From an uncultured Flavobacteriales bacterium (GTDB lineage Bacteria > Bacteroidota > Bacteroidia > Flavobacteriales > Crocinitomicaceae), in the NCBI GenBank assembly GCA_946479125.1, contig CAMLET010000249.1, positions 1-5,460 of the forward strand: a stretch of DNA of 5,460 bases. The letters are read 5' to 3'. The stretch's first letter is position 1; the number at the start of each line of letters is the position of its first letter. Positions 1 to 5,460 of the stretch are shown one piece after another. The notes beneath the pieces were generated by a model, which was not told where the DNA came from, ran no database searches, and worked only from the letters and a program-made list of their open reading frames with translations. The translations under genes were made by a program, and so were the position numbers.

Positions 1-135
1 CGCTCCGGACTTATCGGTTACGGACTAGAGATTGTTGATACAGTTGCTATCGAAGTTGGACGCAATGTTCACAACGAAAAATACTTGCAAACGAAGGTCG
101 ACAAAATGGGACATTCTTTAAAGATGAACAAGTAA
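1..135 (+). CDS. ribBA: GTP cyclohydrolase II, C-terminal end (probably bifunctional RibBA), partial
   Basis: Reading frame 1 is open from the left edge to a TAA at 133-135 and gives 44 residues. The peptide carries the C-terminal signature of GTP cyclohydrolase [15 protein letters not shown], then N-x(3)[13 protein letters not shown]. This domain opens the GTP ring to make 2,5-diamino-6-ribosylamino-pyrimidinone phosphate, the first step of riboflavin synthesis, in the cytoplasm. The zinc cysteines and catalytic residues lie upstream of the window. In Bacteroidota the domain is usually fused behind a 3,4-dihydroxy-2-butanone-4-phosphate synthase domain, so RibBA is the likelier full product; a stand-alone RibA cannot be excluded from this fragment. 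The gene ends 2 nt before the LolD start, which suggests co-transcription. Confidence 0.85.
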   Translation, partial: RSGLIGYGLEIVDTVAIEVGRNVHNEKYLQTKVDKMGHSLKMNK

Positions 136-137
136 TT

Positions 138-791
138 ATGCTTACAGCTAAAGGAATTGTCAAGAAATTTGGAGATCTGTCTGTTTTAAACGGAGTTGAT
201 CTACACATTGAAAAAGGTGAAATTATTTCGATAGTTGGCTCTTCCGGCGCTGGAAAAACAACCTTACTTCAGATTTTAGGAACACTGGACAAACCAAATG
301 CAGGCGAAATTCAGCTGAATGGTGTAAATCCCTTTGCTCTTTCCAATAACCAACTTTCGAAGTTCAGAAATAAGGAAATCGGCTTTGTGTTTCAGTTTCA
401 TCAATTACTTCCTGAATTCAATGCATTGGAAAATGTAATTATGCCTGCTTTGATTGGTGGAAAAACCATCAAAGAATCTAGCGCGCGTGGAATGGAATTG
501 CTTTCGAAATTAGGCTTGGAAAATAGAGCAACTCATCGTCCAACAGCACTTTCTGGTGGTGAACAACAACGTGTAGCGGTTGCCAGAGCTTTGATGAACA
601 ATCCTTCCGTGATTTTTGCCGATGAACCTTCAGGAAATCTGGATTCTAAAAATGCACAGGAATTACACAAACTGTTTTTAGACTTGCGTTCTGAGTTTGG
701 ACAAACTTTCGTTATTGTAACACATAATAACGAATTGGCAGCAATGGCAGACAGAACGTTACACATGCAAGACGGATCAATCGTAATTTAA
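138..791 (+). CDS. lolD: LolD-type ABC transporter ATP-binding protein
   Basis: This 217-residue protein is a complete, single ABC ATPase domain of normal LolD length. Visible motifs in order are Walker A GSSGAGKT (34-41), the Q-loop glutamine Q86 within [12 protein letters not shown], the signature LSGGEQQR (138-145), Walker B VIFADE with catalytic E163, the D-loop SGNLDS (165-170) and the switch histidine H196. The Q-loop segment, with QFHxLLPxFxALENV, is the pattern of LolD and its MacB/FtsE relatives. In the family, LolD powers the LolC/E permease that extracts lipoproteins from the inner membrane toward the outer membrane. No permease gene is present in this window, so the partner must be encoded elsewhere; the assignment within the LolD/MacB/FtsE group rests on motif resemblance. 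The ATG lies 2 nt after the upstream stop with no Shine-Dalgarno motif, as is common in Bacteroidota, and the stop is 1 nt before the next gene. Confidence 0.88.
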   Translation: MLTAKGIVKKFGDLSVLNGVDLHIEKGEIISIVGSSGAGKTTLLQILGTLDKPNAGEIQLNGVNPFALSNNQLSKFRNKEIGFVFQFHQLLPEFNALENVIMPALIGGKTIKESSARGMELLSKLGLENRATHRPTALSGGEQQRVAVARALMNNPSVIFADEPSGNLDSKNAQELHKLFLDLRSEFGQTFVIVTHNNELAAMADRTLHMQDGSIVI

Positions 792-792
792 T

Positions 793-1545
793 ATGTCAAA
801 AGTCGAATTGTTCGAATTACTGGAAAGTAAAGCTGAACAATACAACAATCCCGATTTTATAGGTACTGATCCAATTCAGCTTCCACATCGTTTCACGAAG
901 AAAGAAGACATAGAAATTGCTGCATTTCTTGTGGCAACTATCGCATGGGGAAATCGTAAATCGATCATTACAAGTGGTGAAAGAATCCTGAACATCATGG
1001 ACAATTCTCCACACGATTTTATTCTAAATTATCAGGAAGAAAAGCTGAAATTTGTTCACCGCACGTTCAATGATGTGGATTTGAATTCCTTCTTTGTTGC
1101 ATTGAATAGATTATACACAAATCATAATGGTCTTGAAGGTGCGTTCTCTAATCACAAAGAACATTCAGGAGCTTTTGGACGAATAGTCAACTTTAGAGAA
1201 CTTTTTACACAACAGCCATTTACTGATAGAACAGAAAAGCACATTGCCAATCCGTTAAAAGGATCAAGTGCAAAACGCATCAACATGTATTTGCGCTGGA
1301 TGGTTCGAAAAGACAATAAAGGCGTCGATTTTGGAATCTGGAATTCTGTTCCCATGAGCGAACTTCACCTCCCACTCGACGTTCATACAGGAAATGTTGC
1401 ACGAAAACTCGGAATTCTGAATCGTACTCAAAACGACTGGAAATCTGTTGCAGAAATTCAGGAAACGTTGGTGGAATTCGATCGGAATGATCCTTGTAAA
1501 TACGATTTTGCGTTATTTGGATTGGGGGCTTTTGAAGGCTTTTAG
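793..1545 (+). CDS. TIGR02757 (DUF2400) family protein, possible HhH-GPD glycosylase fold
   Basis: The 250-residue protein matches the TIGR02757/DUF2400 family from memory: an N-terminal helical part with IAAFLVATIAWGNRKSI (42-58), the segment NPLKGSSAKRINMYLRWMVR (153-172), LPLDVHTGNVARKLGI (193-208), and the end YDFALFGLGAFEGF. Its length is that of a complete family member. The family has no established function that I know of. What can be seen is that residues 158-168 and 193-208 resemble the helix-hairpin-helix and catalytic-Asp segments of HhH-GPD DNA glycosylases, with K161 and D196 in the places of the catalytic Lys and Asp. A base-excision repair role is therefore an inference only. 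No signal peptide or membrane helix is evident, so it is probably cytoplasmic. It starts 1 nt after lolD and is the last gene of this run; a 111-bp spacer follows. Confidence 0.85.
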   Translation: MSKVELFELLESKAEQYNNPDFIGTDPIQLPHRFTKKEDIEIAAFLVATIAWGNRKSIITSGERILNIMDNSPHDFILNYQEEKLKFVHRTFNDVDLNSFFVALNRLYTNHNGLEGAFSNHKEHSGAFGRIVNFRELFTQQPFTDRTEKHIANPLKGSSAKRINMYLRWMVRKDNKGVDFGIWNSVPMSELHLPLDVHTGNVARKLGILNRTQNDWKSVAEIQETLVEFDRNDPCKYDFALFGLGAFEGF

Positions 1546-1546
1546 G

Positions 1547-1587
1547 TAATTACTAATTACAAACGACGAGTTACAAATTGGAAATTG
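1547..1587. repeat. Left block of degenerate 7-bp AATT repeats
   Basis: Directly after the DUF2400 stop, the DNA reads in 7-bp steps: AATTACT (1548), AATTACA (1555), AACGACG (1562), AGTTACA (1569), AATTGGA (1576), AATTG (1583). Four of the six units keep the AATT core and all stay in exact 7-bp phase. The block does not code for anything visible. It is related in inverted orientation to the block at 1613-1647. Confidence 0.6.
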
Positions 1588-1631
1588 TTCAAAAATCTAG
1601 GAAAAACTCTGTTAATTGGTAATTAGTAATT
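1548..1631. repeat. 13-bp perfect inverted repeat with 58-nt loop
   Basis: The arm AATTACTAATTAC (1548-1560) is the exact reverse complement of GTAATTAGTAATT (1619-1631), with 58 nt between. The stem has almost no G:C pairs, and the loop is long and not followed by a U-tract, so it is a poor intrinsic terminator. It is better read as the consequence of two heptad-repeat blocks in opposite orientation, or as the edges of a small repetitive element filling the spacer. Confidence 0.6.
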
Positions 1632-1647
1632 CGCAATTCGTAATTAT
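1613..1647. repeat. Right block of 7-bp AATT repeats
   Basis: Five consecutive heptamers run TAATTGG, TAATTAG, TAATTCG, CAATTCG, TAATTAT, with AATT beginning at 1614, 1621, 1628, 1635 and 1642, exactly 7 bp apart. On the minus strand the consensus is AATTACN, the same as the left block read on the plus strand. The segment 1620-1646 is also an imperfect palindrome with TAATTA at both ends. The block runs into the putative -7 box of the next gene. Short AT-rich heptad arrays of this sort occur between genes in several bacterial groups, but I cannot name the family here. Confidence 0.6.
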
Positions 1648-1652
1648 CTTAG
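1645..1652 (+). promoter_or_regulatory. Possible Bacteroidota -7 promoter box for the batA-like run
   Basis: TATCTTAG differs at one position from the Bacteroidota -7 consensus TAnnTTTG and is followed by CACC and the ATG at 1657. This layout is common for short-leader genes in the phylum. No convincing -33 TTG/TTTG lies at the usual distance: the nearest candidate, TTG at 1616-1618, is 26 nt upstream, which is too far. If it is real, the mRNA would have a leader of only a few nucleotides or none. The spacer is the only plausible promoter site for the downstream run. Confidence 0.3.
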
Positions 1653-1656
1653 CACC

Positions 1657-3714
1657 ATGAAATGGGTGTATCCTGAATTTTTATTTGCCCTCGCGGTTAT
1701 TCTTATCCCGCTTCTCATCCACCTTTTTCATTTCAAACGGTATAAAACGGTTTATTTCTCAAGTTTAACTTTCTTAAAATCAGTTGAACAAGAACAACGA
1801 AGCGTTCGAAAACTGAAGCAGTGGATTATTTTTGCTTGTCGTGCTTTAGCTTTTGCTTTCTTGGTTTTCGCTTTTGCACAACCTTTCAAACCGCTTACAC
1901 AATCTAAAACCAACGCTGGAAAGCAGATTATTGGTATTTATCTGGATAATTCCTTCTCTATGTCGCGATTAGGAGAATCGGGCGAAATGCTTTCGCAATC
2001 AAAAGAATTAGCCCGTTCCATTGTCAATGATGCTCCGCGTGATGCTCAGTTTCTACTTTTCACGAACGAATTGGGAAGTGAAGAAAAGCAAACACTTAAC
2101 AAAGCAAAGTGTTTAGAGAAAATTGAAGATCTGGATTATACGCCACTTGTTCGTTCGGCCCAAAGTATTACAGGCTGGTGGCAGCAATGGTTGAGTGAGA
2201 CAGAACTTAGCGGACAGAAATATGCCAACAAACAACTGATCTATCTTTCAGATTTCCAGAAATCTACATTTGGTAAGTTGAAGGAATACAAGAGCAATGA
2301 ATGGCTTGGAACCATCTATCCTGTGATTCTTAAACCTGTTAAATCAGGAAATCTTTATGTCGATTCAGTTTGGTTTAAATCGCCTATCCACAAGAAAGGA
2401 AATGAGCAGGTGATTTATGCACGAGTAATCAACTCGAGCAACGAAGCAGTTAAAAACATTGAAGTTTCTTTTCAAATTGGAAGTCTGAACAGAGATGTTT
2501 ATTCCGATCTAAAGCCGAATTCTTCAGACACATTAGAAGTCACTTACTTTAATCCTGAAGTTGGAAATGTTTCCGGATCAGTTCGTATCAACGACAAGCA
2601 AATGACGCAGGACGATGCTTTCTTCTTTTCATTGGAAGTGAAGGAACATGGAAAAGTGATCATTCTTGACGGTGAAGAAGCTGTTGACAACATTGCCCGA
2701 GTTTATAAGCTCGATAGTTACTATCAGGTGGAAGAAATGAATGTACAGCAATTCACTTCCACGACTGGGAACGATGCAGATATTGTTGTTATAAATGGAG
2801 CAAACAATCTTCCTTCATCTGTCGGACAGCATTTATTTGAATTCACAAAAGAAGGTGGTACGCTCCTACTCATTCCGGGAAGTAATCCAACAACTTCAGG
2901 TTGGAACAGTTTACTTTCGAAAGTTCAATTACCACAAATTGCAGGAATGCAGAGTAACGGATTGTCGTTAAAGAAGATCAATACAGGTGATTCCTATTTC
3001 AATGGCGTTTTCGAGAAGAGACCTGATAACATTTCACTTCCGGTTGTAAAGAAAGCTGTTCGCTATTCCAAATCAAACAAAAGTTATTCTGTAGGAATTA
3101 TTCAGCACGAAAATGGAACACCATTCTTCGTTAAAGGAACTGGTGATTATTCGGTTTATGCACTTTCAACTCCACTTGGTGAAGAATATGGAAGCTTTAC
3201 GGCGAATCAGTTGTTTTCTACCTTATTACTAAGAACCGGAGAATTGAGCCAGCGACAAGCACCTTACTTCCTTATAATCGGTGAGGATGGAAAGTACCCT
3301 GTGAAAGTTCAGAACACGGAAGTTCCACTAAAAATGATCTCGAAAGATCAAAGTTTCATTCCGCAGTTATTCGTTCAGAATCAACTGTCATACCTCAAAG
3401 TTCAGGGAATTGAAGCAGTTCGTCAGTTACTTGCCGGAAATTATAAACTGGTGCAACAAGACAAAACCGTTGGAGCTTGTTCTGTAAACTACAACAGGTT
3501 AGAATCGCTTGTAAACAGCTTGACACAAGAAGAAATTGAAAGTAAGTTTGAACTTGCCGGAATAAAATCAATGGATATTTACGAGGCCAAAAATTGGTCC
3601 GGAGCATCATTTTTAAAATTAGACCAACCTATTACCTATTGGAAATGGTGTGTCATTTTTGCAATTATCTTTATTCTTGCGGAAATGTTTGTGGTACTTT
3701 TCTTTAAGAAATAG
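1657..3714 (+). CDS. BatA-domain membrane protein with periplasmic vWA-like region
   Basis: The 685-residue protein starts with the BatA/aerotolerance N-terminal domain (TIGR02226 type): a first helix at about 5-24 ([17 protein letters not shown]), a basic loop with [10 protein letters not shown] (34-43), and a second helix at about 55-75 ending AFAQPF. A von Willebrand A-like region follows: [10 protein letters not shown] (94-103) supplies a DxSxS metal-site motif, T162 may be the MIDAS Thr, and [10 protein letters not shown] (194-203) the later Asp. Residues 333-408 look like a Rossmann or glutamine-amidotransferase-like segment, with VIILDGEE and [12 protein letters not shown]-terminal helix (about 662-682) ends in KK. 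The basic loop 27-54 suggests a cytoplasmic loop, placing residues 76-660 in the periplasm; this is inference. BatA-type proteins are linked to stress tolerance in some bacteria, but the role of these long forms is not established. The ATG follows the CACC after the putative -7 box, and the gene ends 4 nt before the next. Confidence 0.85.
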   Translation: MKWVYPEFLFALAVILIPLLIHLFHFKRYKTVYFSSLTFLKSVEQEQRSVRKLKQWIIFACRALAFAFLVFAFAQPFKPLTQSKTNAGKQIIGIYLDNSFSMSRLGESGEMLSQSKELARSIVNDAPRDAQFLLFTNELGSEEKQTLNKAKCLEKIEDLDYTPLVRSAQSITGWWQQWLSETELSGQKYANKQLIYLSDFQKSTFGKLKEYKSNEWLGTIYPVILKPVKSGNLYVDSVWFKSPIHKKGNEQVIYARVINSSNEAVKNIEVSFQIGSLNRDVYSDLKPNSSDTLEVTYFNPEVGNVSGSVRINDKQMTQDDAFFFSLEVKEHGKVIILDGEEAVDNIARVYKLDSYYQVEEMNVQQFTSTTGNDADIVVINGANNLPSSVGQHLFEFTKEGGTLLLIPGSNPTTSGWNSLLSKVQLPQIAGMQSNGLSLKKINTGDSYFNGVFEKRPDNISLPVVKKAVRYSKSNKSYSVGIIQHENGTPFFVKGTGDYSVYALSTPLGEEYGSFTANQLFSTLLLRTGELSQRQAPYFLIIGEDGKYPVKVQNTEVPLKMISKDQSFIPQLFVQNQLSYLKVQGIEAVRQLLAGNYKLVQQDKTVGACSVNYNRLESLVNSLTQEEIESKFELAGIKSMDIYEAKNWSGASFLKLDQPITYWKWCVIFAIIFILAEMFVVLFFKK

Positions 3715-3718
3715 AAAC

Positions 3719-4978
3719 ATGGAATTAGTTATTAAACAAGCGAAAATAGTTGATGCAAATTCTCCCTGGAACAATCAGGTTGGGGATTTGTACATTTCAA
3801 ATGGAGTTATTCAATCTTTTAATGAAACGGTAAACTCCGAAAGTGCGGTTGTTATTGATGGAGAAAATCTTCATATTTCTTTAGGTTGGGCCGATTTGAA
3901 AGCACACTTTAACGATCCGGGAGAAGAACACAAATCAACTGTTCAACAAGGTTTAGATACCGCAGCAGCTGGTGGATTTACTCATGTTGGCGTTTTACCT
4001 TCAACATTACCGGTTATCGACCGAAAAACTACTGTAGAATATGTTCAGCGTCAGGCAGAAAACAATGCTTGTACTGCACACGTGCTTGGAAGTATAACAC
4101 ACGAAATGCACGGCGGGCATCTTTCTGAAATGTACGACATGTTCAAAAGCGGAGTTCGTTTGTTTACCGACGATTTGGTTCCGGTTAGTTCAGGAATTTT
4201 ATACCGTGCTTTATTGTATAGTAAGAATTTCAACGGAACAGTAATCACTTTTGCAAGAGACAATTCTATCGCCGGAAAAGGAATGGTGAACGAAGGCTAT
4301 GCTTCCACTCTAACCGGATTAAAAGCAGATGCAACAATTGCCGAGATCATTCAGGTTGAACGCAACATTCGCTTGGTGGAATATACTGGCGGGAAATTAC
4401 ATTTCACTGGAATCTCTTGTGCTGAAAGCGTTGAACTGATTCGTGCTGCAAAGAAAAAAGGTCTAGACATTACAGCTGATGTTCACGCACAGCATTTGAT
4501 CTACACAGAAAAAGATGTGGTGAATTTTGATGCTTGTTTTAAAGTAATGCCACCTTTCAGAACAGACAACGACAGAAAAGCACTTTGGAGCGGATTGAAA
4601 GACGGAACGATTGATTCAATTGTGAGCGATCACCGTCCAAATGATACAGAAGAAACAGAATTAGAGTTTGATTTGGCGAAATTTGGAAACATGACTTTAC
4701 AAACATTGTTTTCGGAATTGAATTCAACAGCGGACTTTGATTTGAATACCTTCGTTAAAGCCGTTACTGGAACTTCAAGAACCATTTTAGGACTGGAAGA
4801 TAATAAGTTAGACAAAGGTTCAAAAGCGGATATCACCATTTTTTCGCCTACGAAAACGTGGACATTCAATTCAGAATCGAATAATTTACCCACCAAAAAT
4901 TCACCTGTTTTTGGAAAAGAATTAACTGGATTTGTTTATGGTATTGTAAACAACGGTAAATTCGCAATTCAAGCATAA
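3719..4978 (+). CDS. Dihydroorotase-like amidohydrolase, probably catalytically inactive
   Basis: The 419-residue protein has the length and layout of type I dihydroorotase (PyrC): N-terminal beta part ([21 protein letters not shown]), metal-site strand at 59-68, [19 protein letters not shown] (70-88), [17 protein letters not shown] (232-248), VSDHRP (302-307) and a C-terminal [11 protein letters not shown]. Active enzymes cyclise carbamoyl-aspartate to dihydroorotate in pyrimidine synthesis. Here the metal motif DxHxHxRxPG reads [10 protein letters not shown], so the first His is K61 and the substrate Arg is N65. The later His of VHAED appears as F178 and that of HVST as G231; D304 and H63 remain. 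This resembles the non-catalytic PyrC paralogues that partner aspartate transcarbamoylase in some bacteria, but no pyrB is nearby. I chose the ATG at 3719, 4 nt after the batA-like stop, because homologues begin with this segment; an upstream in-frame ATG at 3650 would overlap the previous gene by 65 nt and add unrelated residues. The next gene begins 3 nt downstream. Confidence 0.85.
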   Translation: MELVIKQAKIVDANSPWNNQVGDLYISNGVIQSFNETVNSESAVVIDGENLHISLGWADLKAHFNDPGEEHKSTVQQGLDTAAAGGFTHVGVLPSTLPVIDRKTTVEYVQRQAENNACTAHVLGSITHEMHGGHLSEMYDMFKSGVRLFTDDLVPVSSGILYRALLYSKNFNGTVITFARDNSIAGKGMVNEGYASTLTGLKADATIAEIIQVERNIRLVEYTGGKLHFTGISCAESVELIRAAKKKGLDITADVHAQHLIYTEKDVVNFDACFKVMPPFRTDNDRKALWSGLKDGTIDSIVSDHRPNDTEETELEFDLAKFGNMTLQTLFSELNSTADFDLNTFVKAVTGTSRTILGLEDNKLDKGSKADITIFSPTKTWTFNSESNNLPTKNSPVFGKELTGFVYGIVNNGKFAIQA

Positions 4979-4981
4979 CCC

Positions 4982-5460
4982 ATGAGTAAGAAGAGTTTTG
5001 TAGCTAATTTTTGGCGTGAGAAAAAAATGGTTGGAGCAATGGCTCCCAGTTCACCCTTTCTTGCTAAAAAAATGCTTGAATCCATTGACTTTAAGAAAGC
5101 AAATGTAATTGTTGAACTTGGTCCTGGAACCGGGGTTTTCACTGAGCGCATTATGGAGAAAATGAACGAGGACGCTATCCTTCTTGTTTTCGAATTGAAT
5201 GACAATTTCATGAATCTATTGAAAAGCAAAATCAATGATAAACGTGTTCATTTGATTCACGACTCAGCAGAGAAAATTTCCGAATACCTTGCACAGCATA
5301 ACTGCACAAAAGCAGATGCCATTGTATCTTCTTTACCATTGGCAAATTTCCCGCAAGAGTTGAAAGAGCGTATTCTTACTGAAAGTCATACTGCAATGCA
5401 TCAGGACTCTATTTACGTTCAATTCCAGTATTCTCTGAATGCGAAAAAGGCTATAAAAAG
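4982..5460 (+). CDS. Class I SAM methyltransferase, phospholipid N-methyltransferase-like, partial
   Basis: The frame is open from ATG 4982 to the right edge, giving 159 residues of an incomplete protein. MVGAMAPSSPFLAKKM (16-31) matches the N-terminal segment of COG3963-type phospholipid N-methyltransferases. Motif I is VIVELGPGTGVFT (42-54), the SAM-binding glycine loop. FELN (70-73) supplies the acidic residue after strand 2, HDSAEK (93-98) the next acidic position, and IVSSLPLANFP (114-124) the motif IV region. The SLPxxxFP form, instead of NPPY, argues against rRNA adenine dimethylases such as KsgA, although the fold is related. In that family the enzyme methylates phosphatidylethanolamine or similar headgroups at the inner membrane; the substrate here is unproven. 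The ATG follows the dihydroorotase-like stop by three bases (CCC) in the same frame. No Shine-Dalgarno motif is visible. M16 and M20 are alternative starts but would remove the conserved N-terminal segment. Confidence 0.8.
   Translation, partial: MSKKSFVANFWREKKMVGAMAPSSPFLAKKMLESIDFKKANVIVELGPGTGVFTERIMEKMNEDAILLVFELNDNFMNLLKSKINDKRVHLIHDSAEKISEYLAQHNCTKADAIVSSLPLANFPQELKERILTESHTAMHQDSIYVQFQYSLNAKKAIK

Noticed and set aside
533..1355. Minus-strand open frames inside lolD and the DUF2400 gene (533-766, 817-1014, 1152-1355)
   Set aside because: They lie entirely opposite well-supported genes, have no recognisable domain, and have low-quality composition typical of antisense shadows.
1548..1631. 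Intrinsic terminator after the DUF2400 gene
   Set aside because: The stem is almost entirely A:T, the loop is 58 nt, and no T-tract follows the second arm; a repeat origin explains it better.
3650..3718. Upstream in-frame ATG that would lengthen the dihydroorotase-like protein by 23 residues
   Set aside because: It overlaps the end of the BatA-like gene, and the extra residues are an out-of-frame reading of that gene's membrane helix; the ATG at 3719 fits the family N-terminus.
4959..4970. 12-nt match AATTCGCAATTC to the spacer repeat at 1628-1639
   Set aside because: It lies within the conserved C-terminal coding end of the dihydroorotase-like gene and is short and AT-rich, so chance is the simpler explanation.
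3395..5235. Minus-strand open frames opposite the BatA-like, dihydroorotase-like and methyltransferase genes (3395-3610, 4051-4263, 4630-4896, 4969-5235)
   Set aside because: Each is the complement of a conserved plus-strand gene and shows no family resemblance.
4982..5460. KsgA-type rRNA adenine dimethylase
   Set aside because: The fold and motif I are similar, but the motif IV region reads SSLPLANFP instead of an NxPY form, and the N-terminal APSS segment points to phospholipid N-methyltransferase-like proteins.
1..5460. Mobile element, CRISPR array, tRNA/rRNA, toxin-antitoxin or phage-defence locus
   Set aside because: No transposase, integrase, spaced direct repeats, cloverleaf or defence-type gene is visible; all six genes have housekeeping or conserved chromosomal character.

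Overview
The window reads as ordinary chromosomal DNA from a member of the Bacteroidota, probably a Flavobacteriales or Sphingobacteriales relative. Three things suggest this. It has moderately AT-rich coding sequence. No gene start has a clear Shine-Dalgarno motif. It carries a BatA-type membrane protein with the N-terminal domain typical of that phylum. All six genes lie on the plus strand, and almost the whole window is coding.

There are two tightly packed gene runs. The first (1-1545) holds the 3' end of a GTP cyclohydrolase II / RibBA gene (riboflavin synthesis), a complete LolD-type ABC ATPase (lipoprotein release from the inner membrane), and a complete TIGR02757/DUF2400 protein that may have a helix-hairpin-helix DNA glycosylase fold. 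Their gaps are only 2 and 1 nt, so co-transcription is likely.

A 111-bp spacer (1546-1656) separates the runs. It is the only non-coding stretch of any size. It contains two blocks of a degenerate 7-bp repeat with an AATT core. Part of these blocks forms a 13-bp perfect inverted repeat. A possible -7 promoter box lies immediately before the next start codon.

The second run (1657-5460) holds a 685-aa BatA-domain protein, a 419-aa dihydroorotase-like protein, and the start of a class I SAM methyltransferase of the phospholipid N-methyltransferase type. Gaps are 4 and 3 nt. The BatA protein appears anchored by two N-terminal helices and one C-terminal helix, with a large periplasmic part that includes a von Willebrand A-like region. 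The dihydroorotase-like protein has lost several metal-binding histidines and is probably not a working dihydroorotase. The methyltransferase runs off the right edge.

No mobile element, CRISPR array, tRNA, rRNA or obvious defence system is visible. The best leads are the degenerate dihydroorotase placed between a membrane protein and a lipid-type methyltransferase, the heptad-repeat spacer, and the possible glycosylase active site in the DUF2400 protein.
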